64,000 nucleotides of DNA from an uncultured Clostridia bacterium (GCA_947631765.1 CANRMP010000005.1:62001-126000); one strand, 5' to 3'. Shown: positions 39,467 to 49,479, counted from the stretch's first letter. The notes: generated from the letters alone by a model not told the origin. A program made the numbers and translations.

Positions 39467-40402
39467 TTATTGGTTATTTACCATCTTGGAGATCTCGGCT
39501 GCGAAATCTTCTTCTCTCTTCTGTATTCCTTCGCCCTTCTCGAAAATGCTGAAGCTGTCAACCTTAACGGCGGCGCCGAGGGTTTTGGCAACGCTTTCGA
39601 TGTATTTGCCGACGTTCATTGAATCGTCCTTTACATAGGGCTGTTCAAGCAGGCAAACCTTCTCGTAGAAGAGCTTGTCAAGCTTACCGACAACAATCTT
39701 TTGAAGAATTGCATCCGGCTTTGTGGCGTTTTTCGGGTCGTTCTTTGCCGCGGCTATCTGAATTGCAAGCTCCTCGTCGACAGCGCTCTGAGGAACGTCG
39801 CTCTTTGCCACATATGTGGGAGGCGAGCCTGCCGCAATCTGGAGCGCAACATTCTTTGCCATTTCCGCAAAAGCGGGGGTTCCGACAACTGCCGGATCGG
39901 TTGTAAACTTAACTACAACGCCGGTGGTTCCCATTCCGTGAATGTACGTGGAGGTGACACCTTCCACAATTACAAAGCGGCGTATGCTTATCTTTTCGCC
40001 GATAACCGCGATTTTTTCGACCAGCGCATCCGAAACGCTCTGCTCTGTGCCGTCATAGGGGAGCGCCGTGAAAGCAGTCATATCGGCGGGTTTATTTGCA
40101 ACAAGAGTGCGAAGAAGTCCCTTGACGAACGCCTTGAAGCTCTCGTTCTTTGCGACAAAGTCCGTCTCGGTGTTGACCTCGAGCATGGCGGTGATTCCGT
40201 TTTCGGTCATGATATCGACAAGACCCTCGGCGGCGATTCTGCCTTCCTTCTTGGCGGCTGTGGCAAGTCCCTTTTCACGAAGGATTTTGACTGCCTTTTC
40301 AAAATCTCCCTCAGCCTCGACAAGCGCCTTTTTACAATCCATCATTCCAAGCCCGGTCTGCTGACGAAGAGCCTGAACGTCTTTTGCAGTTATATTTGCC
40401 AT
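39467..40402 (-). CDS. tsf: Elongation factor Ts
   Basis: MANITAKDVQALRQQTGLGMMDCKKALVEAEGDFEKAVKILREKGLATAAKKEGRIAAEG. Confidence 0.97.
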   Translation of the reverse strand: MANITAKDVQALRQQTGLGMMDCKKALVEAEGDFEKAVKILREKGLATAAKKEGRIAAEGLVDIMTENGITAMLEVNTETDFVAKNESFKAFVKGLLRTLVANKPADMTAFTALPYDGTEQSVSDALVEKIAVIGEKISIRRFVIVEGVTSTYIHGMGTTGVVVKFTTDPAVVGTPAFAEMAKNVALQIAAGSPPTYVAKSDVPQSAVDEELAIQIAAAKNDPKNATKPDAILQKIVVGKLDKLFYEKVCLLEQPYVKDDSMNVGKYIESVAKTLGAAVKVDSFSIFEKGEGIQKREEDFAAEISKMVNNQ

Positions 40403-40430
40403 TTTTAATTTCCTCCTCTGTTGCTTTCGC

Positions 40431-41204
40431 TTATTCCTGTTTGGCCGTTTCTTCGGGAGCGGCAGCCTCTTCGCTTACCTCTTCGGTGACAGCGGGTGCT
40501 TCCTCGTCTGCCGGAGCGTCAACGCCCTGTCTTCCCTCAATGACAGCGTCTGCAAGTGAGGATGAAATAAGCTTAATGGCGCGAATAGCGTCGTCGTTTC
40601 CGGGGATAACATAATCCGCGTCGTCAGGGTCGCAGTTCGTATCGACTATGGCGATAACCGGTATGCCGAGCTTCTTTGCTTCAAGCACGGCGTTTGCTTC
40701 CTTCTTGGGGTCGACGATGAAAATAGCGTCGGGGATTTTGTTCATTTCCTTGATTCCGCCGTAGTTCTTCTCAAGAGTTGTCATTTCCTTAACAAGGGCT
40801 GCCACCTCTTTCTTGGGCAGGAGATCAAAGGTTCCGTCCTGACTCATCGTCTCAAGGCTTATAAGTCTTGCAATCGACTTTTTAATGGTCTTGAAATTGG
40901 TGAGCATTCCGCCGGGCCATCTCTCGTTGACATAGTACATTCCGCATCTTTGCGACTCTTCCTTAATAGCCTCAGCCGCCTGCTTCTTTGTTCCGACAAA
41001 GAGAAGCGTGCCGTTGTTTTCGGAAAGCTCGCGGACGAACATATAAGCCTCTTCAAACTTCTTTACGGCCTTGTTGAGGTCTATGATGTAGATCCCGTTT
41101 CTCTCCGTGAAAATGTACTCCGCCATTTTAGGGTTCCATCTTCTTGTGTGATGCCCGAAATGCACACCGGCTTCAAGCATCTGCTTCATTGTGATTACCG
41201 ACAT
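40431..41204 (-). CDS. rpsB: 30S ribosomal protein S2
   Basis: [49 protein letters not shown]; start trimmed to MSVITMKQ. Confidence 0.97.
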   Translation of the reverse strand: MSVITMKQMLEAGVHFGHHTRRWNPKMAEYIFTERNGIYIIDLNKAVKKFEEAYMFVRELSENNGTLLFVGTKKQAAEAIKEESQRCGMYYVNERWPGGMLTNFKTIKKSIARLISLETMSQDGTFDLLPKKEVAALVKEMTTLEKNYGGIKEMNKIPDAIFIVDPKKEANAVLEAKKLGIPVIAIVDTNCDPDDADYVIPGNDDAIRAIKLISSSLADAVIEGRQGVDAPADEEAPAVTEEVSEEAAAPEETAKQE

Positions 41205-41377
41205 TTTAAATCCTCCTTCGGTTTCTTCCACCATTCCCGTATAACCACCGCAAAATGCGGCACCGAAAGACGGGAATGTGTGAATTTGCGTTTATTTTTT
41301 TATTTCGCATGGGCAATTATATTACAGCCCCGACTTTTTTTCAATCGCCGAGGCTGATAATTTACAAATTGTTTACA

Positions 41378-41644
41378 TTAACGCGGCGCCGGTTTGTCGC
41401 CCCAATTTATTTTGGAGGCGTTCACAAGAATTATATCGTCGCCGATTCTTTCAACGTACTCCCACGCAATTTTCACATTGCCGCCCCTGACAAATCCCAT
41501 ACATTTTGAAGGACCGGGAATCAGCAGAGCGCATATGCGCCCGCTTATACAGTCTATTTCCGCGTCGCACACATATCCGAGCCGCTTGCCGTCGCAGATA
41601 TTTACGACCTCTTTGTCCTTTAAGTCATTGAAAGTGCACATCAT
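41378..41644 (-). CDS. YlmC/YmxH family sporulation-associated PRC-barrel protein
   Basis: FNDLKDKEVVNICDGKRLGYVCDAEIDCISGRICALLIPGPSKCMGFVRGGNVKIAWEYVERIGDDIILV. Confidence 0.88.
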   Translation of the reverse strand: MMCTFNDLKDKEVVNICDGKRLGYVCDAEIDCISGRICALLIPGPSKCMGFVRGGNVKIAWEYVERIGDDIILVNASKINWGDKPAPR

Positions 41645-41667
41645 AGCCTCACCCGCAAGCCCAAAGC

Positions 41668-43146
41668 TTAAAGTATTATGCAGATAAGCCCGCCGCTGCC
41701 CTCGTTTATTATCCTGCCAAGCGTTTCTCCGAGCTTTTCCCTGGCGTCCTCGGGCATATTCGAAAGCTTTGAATGTATCCCCTCGTTTACCAGCTCGTTG
41801 AGTGTTTTTCCGAAAAGATTGGTCGACCAGATTTTTGTGGGGTTCTCCTCAAACTCGTCAAGCAGAAACTTCACTAAATCCTCGCTCTGCTGTTCGGTTC
41901 CGACAACCGGGTTTATTTCGGTCTGTATTGTGGCTTTTATCATGTGAATGGACGGCGCGCTCGCTTTGAGTCTTACCCCGTAGCCGTTGCTGTGGCGGAC
42001 GATTTTCGGCTCCTCAAGGCGCATGTCGCTCTGATCCGGGACTACTATCCCATAACCCTTTTCGTCAACGTCGGCAAGCGCCGAGGCTATCTTGTCGTAC
42101 CTGTTCTTGACCTCTGTAAGCTCGCGGAACATCGAGATAAGCTTTTCCTCATCGCTTATGTCATATCCGGTAAGCTCGGAGAGGACCTTATAATACAGTC
42201 CGTTCTCAAGCCCCACTGTTATGTCGCATATCCCCTTGCCGAGGTCGATTTTATCCACCTTTGCAAGGTTTATATACTCGTTTTCGGTAAGCTCTCCTAT
42301 ATTCTTCTTTATCTGCCCCACCTTGCAAAGCTTTGAGGCGTATGCGAGTATACTGCCGGTAATCGAGGAAACGACGGGATGATTTGCCTCAAGGGCAAGA
42401 GTCCACTCGGGAAGATCGATTCTCAGCTCGCTTATCGGAAACTCGTGCAGTATCATTTCAAGGATTTGGCAAATGTCCTCTCTGTCAAGCTCAAGGCAGT
42501 TGACAAGCGCCACGGGAGCGCCGTATTTCTCCTCAAGCTCAAGGGCAAGCGCCTCGCTTTCCGGACTTTCGGGGTGCGCGCTGTTTAATATTATGGCAAA
42601 AGGTTTGTTTATCTCGGAAAGCTCCTTTGCAACCCTTTGCTCCGCCTCAAGATACTGCTCTCTCGGAATTTCGGTGATACTTCCGTCGGTTGTCACAAGT
42701 ACGCCTATGGTGCTGTGATCGGTTATGACCTTTCGCGTTCCGGTTTCGGCGGCTTCTCCGAAGGGCATGGGCTCCTCAGACCAGGGGGTATGTACCATGC
42801 GCGGCTTTCCGTCCTCTGTCTGACCGAGAGCGTCCGCCACCACATATCCCACACAGTCCACCATTTTTACCGAAAGCTCGGTGATATTGTCAAGCGAAAT
42901 TTTCACCGCCTCGTCCGGGATGAATTTCGGCTCGGTCGTCATCACCGTTTTCCCCGCCGCGGACTGAGGCATTTCGTCGTTTGCCCTTTCCCTGTCGTAT
43001 TCGTCCTTTATGTTGGGAAGCACAAGCGCTTCCATAAACCTTTTAATAAATGTAGACTTTCCGGTTCTCACCGGTCCCACAACGCCGATATATATATCGC
43101 CGCCCGTCCTTTCGGCGATGTCGCGGTATATTGACTGCTCTGCCAT
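41668..43146 (-). CDS. spoIVA: Stage IV sporulation protein A
   Basis: IYRDIAERTGGDIYIGVVGPVRTGKSTFIKRFMEALVLPNI...RANDEMPQSAAGKTVMTTEPKFIPDEAV. Confidence 0.97.
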   Translation of the reverse strand: MAEQSIYRDIAERTGGDIYIGVVGPVRTGKSTFIKRFMEALVLPNIKDEYDRERANDEMPQSAAGKTVMTTEPKFIPDEAVKISLDNITELSVKMVDCVGYVVADALGQTEDGKPRMVHTPWSEEPMPFGEAAETGTRKVITDHSTIGVLVTTDGSITEIPREQYLEAEQRVAKELSEINKPFAIILNSAHPESPESEALALELEEKYGAPVALVNCLELDREDICQILEMILHEFPISELRIDLPEWTLALEANHPVVSSITGSILAYASKLCKVGQIKKNIGELTENEYINLAKVDKIDLGKGICDITVGLENGLYYKVLSELTGYDISDEEKLISMFRELTEVKNRYDKIASALADVDEKGYGIVVPDQSDMRLEEPKIVRHSNGYGVRLKASAPSIHMIKATIQTEINPVVGTEQQSEDLVKFLLDEFEENPTKIWSTNLFGKTLNELVNEGIHSKLSNMPEDAREKLGETLGRIINEGSGGLICIIL

Positions 43147-43263
43147 AGACTTTCCTCCAGTATTGTAACGTTTTTATATCGCTACATTATACTTTGGGAA
43201 ATTTACTTTTAGAACACGCGGCAAGCTGTTTTTTGCGCCGAAAGAGAGAATTTCGGAAAAAAT

Positions 43264-43602
43264 CTACTGTTTGTAATACGTATTTTGATTTATAACAATG
43301 CTGTCCTTGTTATATTCAAAGGGAAAAGTGTCCGTCGCGTCGTTGTAATACAAGATTATCTTGTCGTCTTCGATTTTGTAGCTGCCCGTATTTTCGGAGG
43401 TCTTTACTCCGAGCATATAAACCGTGCAGACGACCTCTCCGTCCTTTGAAAATTCATATCTTACAAAGGAACCGATACCCGACTCGGTTTCGTATGTGCC
43501 TTCAAGGAAGGTGCCGCTCTTGGAGCATGAGGCAAAAAGACAGATTGCAGCAAAGAGAGCCGCCGCCAATATCGGTATAAGGCGCAAAGATTTTTTTAAC
43601 AT
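43264..43602 (-). CDS. Small lipoprotein of unknown function
   Basis: Lipobox ICLFASCSKSG; beta-rich remainder (GTYETESGIGSFVRYEFSKDGEVVCTVYML...). Confidence 0.7.
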   Translation of the reverse strand: MLKKSLRLIPILAAALFAAICLFASCSKSGTFLEGTYETESGIGSFVRYEFSKDGEVVCTVYMLGVKTSENTGSYKIEDDKIILYYNDATDTFPFEYNKDSIVINQNTYYKQ

Positions 43603-43864
43603 TTTAATATTTCTCCTTTTTTTCGCCTTTTATAGCCGTTGCCGACTTGATTTTATCGTATTATAGCATATTTTTACTTGAAAATCAAGCGTGCATTTAT
43701 TCCTTGGGTTAAGAAGTCAAATTTGCTCACACTGGACTTTTGTCATATTTTAAAATCCTTTACAGGCATTTTTTCATATACTTTTTACCTTAAATAAGTT
43801 ATAATCATAGTAGATAACTCGGAATGGCACTTTGCGCCTCCGAAAATACGAAAGGTGAAAAGCT

Positions 43865-44647
43865 ATGAAAAAAATTATTGCCATGCTGCTCCTCGCTTGC
43901 CTTGTGCTCTCATTTGCCGCATGCGGAGGCGACAGCGGTACCACCACAACAACAGCAAAAACCGCAAAATCGAGCGTCGCTACAAGAGACCCCGGCCCGA
44001 TTGATACCAACCCCGACGACGAACAGATAACCGACTTGTACATTGTCTACGGCTCGGCTGTAATTGACGGAGTCAAGGGCGACGAATGGGATAACGCCGT
44101 CGGCGTTACCCTTGACAAGCCTGTAAAAGACAACGCCGCTGCGGACACTGTTGTCACCGCGTACGCTATGTGGGATACAAACGGTCTGTATTTTCTCTTT
44201 GATATAGTCGACTCCACCATCTCACAGCAGGCAGCTCCCGGCGACTATAACAGTGACGGAATTTATCTCTATATTTCCGAAACAATGGATTACTCCGCAA
44301 CCTCCATGGGTTCATATACCAACGGAAACTATCAGATGGCGTTTATCAACGACGACCTCTCGATGGTTCCGAGAAACGGAGACAAGGACCTTATTGCAGA
44401 CGAGGATTATCAGCTGGTGTTCAATCAGCATGAAGGCGGACTCACTATCGAGTTCCACTATATGCCAAAGCACGTTGAGCTTAAAGACGGCATCCAGATG
44501 TTTATGGACTTCCAGTACAACGACTGCGCGAACGGCTCACGTCTCGGCTGTATCAAATGGTTTGACGATGAAGACGGTAACGGTAATATGCAAGACTTCG
44601 GTTTTGTAACCCTTCTCAAAGAGGGCGAAACAGCTCCGGTTGAATAA
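43865..44647 (+). CDS. Lipoprotein with CBM9-like carbohydrate-binding domain
   Basis: Lipobox LSFAACGGD; DGVKGDEWDNAVGVTLDKPV...TAYAMWDTNGLYFLFDIVDSTIS...YNSDGIYLYIS. Confidence 0.75.
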   Translation: MKKIIAMLLLACLVLSFAACGGDSGTTTTTAKTAKSSVATRDPGPIDTNPDDEQITDLYIVYGSAVIDGVKGDEWDNAVGVTLDKPVKDNAAADTVVTAYAMWDTNGLYFLFDIVDSTISQQAAPGDYNSDGIYLYISETMDYSATSMGSYTNGNYQMAFINDDLSMVPRNGDKDLIADEDYQLVFNQHEGGLTIEFHYMPKHVELKDGIQMFMDFQYNDCANGSRLGCIKWFDDEDGNGNMQDFGFVTLLKEGETAPVE

Positions 44648-44678
44648 GAGCGACATTTAAGTTAATTTAATAATTATT

Positions 44679-44720
44679 GAGCCGCCGCAGAGCAAATTTT
44701 GCGGCGGCTCAATTTTTTTT
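44679..44720. terminator. Intrinsic terminator
   Basis: tgagccgccgc...gcggcggctca followed by atttttttt. Confidence 0.9.
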
Positions 44721-44752
44721 GTTTAAAAATTCAGGTAGCCCCGCTTTGACGA

Positions 44753-44781
44753 TTGACAAATAAGCTTTAATGTGTTATTAT
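44753..44781 (+). promoter_or_regulatory. Sigma-A type promoter for corA
   Basis: TTGACA-17 nt-TATTAT; implies a ~180-nt 5' leader. Confidence 0.8.
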
Positions 44782-44844
44782 ATTAAAGGCGTGTGAGCGC
44801 CGGAATCTATCGGTTTAGTTTAAAAGAAAGGATCATCAAATTTT

Positions 44845-44910
44845 ATGGACCCTGCCCCCGGTATCGTTCGATTATCGAAATCAAATTCAAAAGAAAAACA
44901 AAACAGGTAG
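44845..44910 (+). CDS. Candidate corA leader peptide (21 aa)
   Basis: ATG GAC CCT GCC CCC GGT ATC GTT CGA TTA TCG AAA TCA AAT TCA AAA GAA AAA CAA AAC AGG TAG = MDPAPGIVRLSKSNSKEKQNR; AAAGGA ~12 nt upstream. Confidence 0.4.
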   Translation: MDPAPGIVRLSKSNSKEKQNR

Positions 44911-44914
44911 CTTT

Positions 44915-44935
44915 CCCCGCTTCTTTTTTGCGGGG
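44915..44935 (+). promoter_or_regulatory. Leader hairpin between uORF and corA
   Basis: ccccgc-ttctttttt-gcgggg begins 4 nt after the uORF stop codon. Confidence 0.5.
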
Positions 44936-44967
44936 TCTGATTGCCGCGCAGAAAGGAAGTATTGCAT

Positions 44968-45912
44968 ATGACAAAATTTTTTGTTTCCGAAGACGGAACG
45001 GTAAAGAGCGTCGACGCTCGTTGCCCCGGCTGTTGGATCTCAATGACAGCCCCAAACGATGATGAAATTAAGGCGGTCGCCGCAGACTGCGCCATTGAAC
45101 CCGACGCGCTGAAGGCGGCGCTCGATATTGACGAGCGCTCGCGTATCGAGGTCGATGACAATTACACAATGATTTTAACAAACATCCCCACCGTTGAAAC
45201 AGACAACGACAAGGAGCTTTACAGCACCATCCCTCTTGCGGTGATTATCACGCATGATACGGTAATAACGGTGTGCAGTGAAACAACGCCTCTTCTTCGC
45301 CCGTTCGAGGACGGAAAAATAAAGGATTTTCACACTCAGATGAAGTCTCGCTTCGTGCTTCAAATACTGTACCGCTCCGCCAGACTTTATCTTGAATATC
45401 TGCGTATTATCGACCGAAAGAGCGAGGAGGTCGAAAATAAGCTCCACCGCTCCACCAAAAACCACGAGCTTATCGAGCTGCTCAAGCTTGAAAAGAGCCT
45501 TGTATATTTCACCACCGCCCTTCGTTCAAACGAGTCGGTCATGGAAAAGCTTTTCAGAAGCGAAATAATAAAAAAATACCCCGAGGACTCCGAGCTGCTT
45601 GACGACGTGATTGTCGAGAACAAGCAGGCAATAGAAATGGCAAATATCTACAGTGGAATACTCAGCGGAACAATGGACGCCTTTGCCTCGGTCATTTCAA
45701 ATAACCTCAATATAGTAATGAAGGTGCTTGCGATTATCACAATTGTGCTTTCTATCCCGACCATGATATTCAGCGCCTACGGAATGAACGTCAATATTGC
45801 GGGCATGCCCTTTGCTCAAAGCCCCTACGGCTTTGCTATCATAATCGCCCTTTCACTGCTTATGAGCGCCCTTGTCATATTCCTATTTATCAAGCTTAAA
45901 ATGTTCAAATAA
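44968..45912 (+). CDS. corA: CorA-family Mg2+/divalent cation transporter
   Basis: TM region ending in YGMNV (FSAYGMNVNIAGMPFAQSPYGFAIIIALSLLMSALVIFLFIKLKMFK) and the typical N-terminal domain. Confidence 0.92.
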   Translation: MTKFFVSEDGTVKSVDARCPGCWISMTAPNDDEIKAVAADCAIEPDALKAALDIDERSRIEVDDNYTMILTNIPTVETDNDKELYSTIPLAVIITHDTVITVCSETTPLLRPFEDGKIKDFHTQMKSRFVLQILYRSARLYLEYLRIIDRKSEEVENKLHRSTKNHELIELLKLEKSLVYFTTALRSNESVMEKLFRSEIIKKYPEDSELLDDVIVENKQAIEMANIYSGILSGTMDAFASVISNNLNIVMKVLAIITIVLSIPTMIFSAYGMNVNIAGMPFAQSPYGFAIIIALSLLMSALVIFLFIKLKMFK

Positions 45913-45920
45913 TAAATATA

Positions 45921-45971
45921 ATCACTCGCACCAAAAAGGCGGTATGCCACATGTGTTGCGAGTGATTTTTG
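45921..45971 (+). terminator. Intrinsic terminator after corA
   Basis: atcactcgca...tgcgagtgat followed by ttttt. Confidence 0.65.
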
Positions 45972-46082
45972 CGTTTCGTACACTAAAGTGCGCATTTGTG
46001 CTCAAAATGCGCGCTTTTGCTTTGCAGAATGACCGTTGCAGACTGCTATACGGTACTCCGTGTATTCCCTTTTCTATCGGCA

Positions 46083-46132
46083 ATCCCCGAGGGAGGGTTC
46101 TCTCTTATGAAGCCTTCTCTCGGGGATTTTTC
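46083..46132. terminator. Terminator between convergent corA and SGNH hydrolase genes
   Basis: atccccgagggaggg...ccttctctcggggat followed by ttttt. Confidence 0.65.
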
Positions 46133-46144
46133 ATTATGCTGTTT

Positions 46145-47329
46145 TTATTTTTGGCGAACCTCTTCGATGACCTCTTCAAGCATTCTGCCCATTTCCTCAC
46201 CGATTATTGCGTATCCCTCGTTGTCGGGGTGCAGACCGTCGCCGAATCTTGCAACAGTCACTTCATTTTTGGTGAAGGTGTACATGTCGTAAAAGCCCAT
46301 GTCGTACCCCTTTGCCGAAAGGGCGGGTACAAGGGCGGCTTGAAGCTCTCTCACGTGCTCGCTTCCGAAGTTTTCGTTGCCGTTGTATACGGGACAGTTC
46401 ATTATTATGAACTTGATTTTTTCATTCTTTTTGTACATATTTTCGACGATCTGCGTGCATCCCTCGTTAAATGACTGGTCGTCGATCGCGTTCCAGCTTC
46501 TGTCTCTGTTTGAGTCGTTGGTGCCGAGCATTATGAGGGCGATATCAACGTTTTGGGCGTTTCTTATCGCGTTTTGATACTCTCTTGTTTTGTTGTAGGC
46601 GTCGTTAAGGTCGCCCCTCATGGTCTTTCCGCTGTTGCCGTAGTTTATGACGTAGCAGTCCTGCCACAGCACTCTCGAAAGCACGGAGGGCCAGGAAAGA
46701 AGCGTATTGTCCGAGGCGCCGACTCCGTATGTAATGCTGTCGCCTATACATGCAATGGTCGTAAGGCGGTGGGTTCCGTTAAGGGTGAAGCCCTCCTCAA
46801 AGTCAACGTTGGAATTTTCGGCGGCGCGCGCCTCAAGCTCTTCAAAAAGATAGTCAAGAGCGTGATACGTGTTGCCCACAGCGCCTCCGTTTATCGACAT
46901 ATTTCCGCCCGATACTTCGATTTCGTAACGATAAACCTTAACGTCGCTGTGTTTATTGCTGAGCTCCCGTCCGGTGTTTCCGATAAGTATTTCATGCTCT
47001 GTCGCCTCGGCGCGGTTTGAAACAACCTCGGGTGTGACTCCTATATATGAGTTTATCCTTGCGGCAAGCTCATTTGCAATAATTTTGTTGAAATTGTACT
47101 CGGTTTTAATAACGCCCGAGTTTGCAAGGCGCAATACGCTGTTTTCAGGCACGGCATATACTATCTTATATTCCGAAATGTCAACACCCGCTATTTTAAT
47201 TGAATCGACCTTTACGCCCTCTTCACTCTCGCCTCCCTCATTGGCGGGAGCCTTTGAGCAGGAAAAAAGCATGGTGACGGCGATAGTTAAAATCAGAAGG
47301 AAGCTGAGTATTCTTGTCGCGTTTTTCAT
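46145..47329 (-). CDS. SGNH/GDSL hydrolase lipoprotein with N-terminal accessory domain
   Basis: Lipobox MLFSCSKAP; IACIGDSITYGVGASD, NYGNSGKT, LIMLGTNDSNR, DGLHPDNEGY. Confidence 0.88.
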   Translation of the reverse strand: MKNATRILSFLLILTIAVTMLFSCSKAPANEGGESEEGVKVDSIKIAGVDISEYKIVYAVPENSVLRLANSGVIKTEYNFNKIIANELAARINSYIGVTPEVVSNRAEATEHEILIGNTGRELSNKHSDVKVYRYEIEVSGGNMSINGGAVGNTYHALDYLFEELEARAAENSNVDFEEGFTLNGTHRLTTIACIGDSITYGVGASDNTLLSWPSVLSRVLWQDCYVINYGNSGKTMRGDLNDAYNKTREYQNAIRNAQNVDIALIMLGTNDSNRDRSWNAIDDQSFNEGCTQIVENMYKKNEKIKFIIMNCPVYNGNENFGSEHVRELQAALVPALSAKGYDMGFYDMYTFTKNEVTVARFGDGLHPDNEGYAIIGEEMGRMLEEVIEEVRQK

Positions 47330-47498
47330 AGTCGGTTACTCTCCTTATCTTAAAAGAAAAAATAGTCAAATGTCTTTTTAGTCTTTTTATCATTATAGCA
47401 AATATAGGAGCCTTTGTAAAAAAGCAAAAAAGCATTTTGCGCTAATGGGCGCGGCATTTTTTATACCGATTTACCGCCTTGCGGCGCGGCTGTGCTTC

Positions 47499-47741
47499 TC
47501 ACTCTTTTCGCTGTCTGTAAACGTATATTATCGACTCGATTATCACCAAAAAACACCAAGCAAAGAGCATACCCTTTGTTATATTGTTATTTATAAACGC
47601 CATCGCGCGATTGAATTGGTCTGTCACAAGGAGCGTTAAGAAAACAAGCCCCATGGAAATATTTATATGCGGAAGTATCGCAAAAAGCAAATCGCCGATT
47701 TTTTTAAGTATTTTCAAGAAGAAGATACCTCCCCTATACAA
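47499..47741 (-). CDS. Small membrane protein, overlaps the NAGPA-family gene upstream
   Basis: Hydrophobic (IGDLLFAILPHINISMGLVFLTLLVT...MLFAWCFLVIIESIIYVY); overlaps the preceding gene by 28 nt. Confidence 0.5.
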   Translation of the reverse strand: MYRGGIFFLKILKKIGDLLFAILPHINISMGLVFLTLLVTDQFNRAMAFINNNITKGMLFAWCFLVIIESIIYVYRQRKE

Positions 47742-49363
47742 ATAATATCATAAAGCTTTCTTTGAGCGTCGCCCCTGTCCTCATCAACGCGAATCTCCGA
47801 ATCTTGGAAGAACGACTGAGCGCTGTCTCCGCCGTCCATGTTGTAAGCGGCAACGCTTCCGAACTCCTCGTGAAGTCTTGCAAGCTGTACCATTCTTACG
47901 CCCTGCGAATCGTCGCTTCGTCCGTCCACCACAATAAAGTTGTAATGCCCGGGCTCGTAATAGCCCATAGACGCACGCGGATGCCTTTGGTCGACAACGT
48001 TGTGGTCAAACGAAGCATTGCTGTACTTTTCTATTGCCTCTCCGTTGCCGTCAATAAGCGCGGGACCGAAATTCCATATCTGATAAGGGTGCTTAGCCTT
48101 AATGGCTTCCCTGTCATATTCCTGCGGGGTGACAGTTTCCATTGTGCCGTCATAATAGAGAATACATGCGTCGCTCTCGATACTCTCGGGCATTCTGATA
48201 TCCTTGCCGTTTCTGTTGCAGACAAGGCAGTGATTTTTATTTCCCATGTAGTCGCCGTTCATTGCGGCAATAACCTCGTCTCCTGTTAACTTTTCAGCGT
48301 CGGATATCAGCTTTTCGGTGTCCTTACGGCTTGAGGTTGTGTATGAGGTGAAGAGATTTTCAATATTGCGCACGTAAATATCGTATACGTAGTACTGAAC
48401 ATAATAGGTCTTGTTTGTACCTTCATAATACAGGTCGGTGTTGACCTCAAGTATGGATATAAATATATCGTGGCTTCGGTAAAGCGCGATAAATTTTCCG
48501 TCCTCATGGTCCTTTAGAGTAATGCCGTTATTTGCGGCGTATTCTCTTATTTCGCTGTCGTTTGTAAAGGTCAGTCTGTCGGAGCCTTCAATAAACATTT
48601 CGGGAAATGAGGCGCCAAAATCGCCCATATCGACGATAACAATGCCGCACATCGTGCACTTTCCGTCGCTTCCGACAATGTGGTCGATCACTGGCAAATA
48701 GTCGTCTTTTTTCTCGGTCTTGCAGACGCTGCACTCGTATAAGGTATACCCTTCCTCCTCACAGGTGGGTGAAACGGTCTGCTTTTTTACGTATTGGTGC
48801 TCGGCAAGCGGCGTTTCGCTTCCGTACCCCACAATCTCCTTGCAATCAAGGCAGTACCAATCGCCCGAATAGCCAGGCTCGGTGCAAGTCGTCTCTCTTT
48901 TGTTTATAAGCGTGAGATTTTCATGCTGTTTTGAAGGTATTTCACTACCTTTAGTTATAAGCTCGCCGCAGTCGTTGCAATAAAGGTCGCCGGTATAGCC
49001 CTTTTCCTCGTACGTTGCCTCATATGCTCCGCGCAGCTCGGTATTTTGATGTCCTGTGGGAGGCGTGCGGTCTTCTATTTTCTCCGCGCCGCACTTACAT
49101 ATGTATCTTGTATAGCCGCTCTCGGTGCAGCTTGGAGCGACTGTTCTGTCAAATACCCATTCATGAGTTACATGACCGATGTTTTCACCGTTCTTTTCAA
49201 AATTCAGCTGCATTTGGTCGTCATCTGCGTACTTGCCGAGTCCCCAAAGCATTCTGACGTGATGAAAATAACTGAATGTGCAGAGTATTATACCACTTAA
49301 CAGTATATCCGCTATAACAAGAACAAACCATGGATATTTTTTCTTTTTTTCTGTGGGATCCAT
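47714..49363 (-). CDS. Membrane-anchored phosphodiester glycosidase (NAGPA-type) with extracytoplasmic Cys-rich repeats
   Basis: N-terminal TM; ~4 repeats of (T/S)xCxExGYxxxxxCxxC; C-terminal NAGPA-like PYQIWNFGPALIDGNGEAI...HPRASMGYYEPGHYNFIVVDGRSDDSQGVRMVQLARLHEEFGSVAAYNMDGGDSAQSFF. Confidence 0.85.
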   Translation of the reverse strand: MDPTEKKKKYPWFVLVIADILLSGIILCTFSYFHHVRMLWGLGKYADDDQMQLNFEKNGENIGHVTHEWVFDRTVAPSCTESGYTRYICKCGAEKIEDRTPPTGHQNTELRGAYEATYEEKGYTGDLYCNDCGELITKGSEIPSKQHENLTLINKRETTCTEPGYSGDWYCLDCKEIVGYGSETPLAEHQYVKKQTVSPTCEEEGYTLYECSVCKTEKKDDYLPVIDHIVGSDGKCTMCGIVIVDMGDFGASFPEMFIEGSDRLTFTNDSEIREYAANNGITLKDHEDGKFIALYRSHDIFISILEVNTDLYYEGTNKTYYVQYYVYDIYVRNIENLFTSYTTSSRKDTEKLISDAEKLTGDEVIAAMNGDYMGNKNHCLVCNRNGKDIRMPESIESDACILYYDGTMETVTPQEYDREAIKAKHPYQIWNFGPALIDGNGEAIEKYSNASFDHNVVDQRHPRASMGYYEPGHYNFIVVDGRSDDSQGVRMVQLARLHEEFGSVAAYNMDGGDSAQSFFQDSEIRVDEDRGDAQRKLYDIICIGEVSSS

Positions 49364-49479
49364 ATTTAGTGCCTCTGAAAACTGTCTTACCTTGCGGTAT
49401 AGCGAAATTATAGCATTATATTTATCGCATTTTAATTAAATTTAGTAAAAAATTTGTTAAATGTATTGTTTTCGGACAG

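Noticed and set aside
44782-44967. M-box (ykoK) Mg2+ riboswitch upstream of corA
   Set aside because: I could not recognise M-box consensus elements; kept only as an unclassified leader with a uORF.
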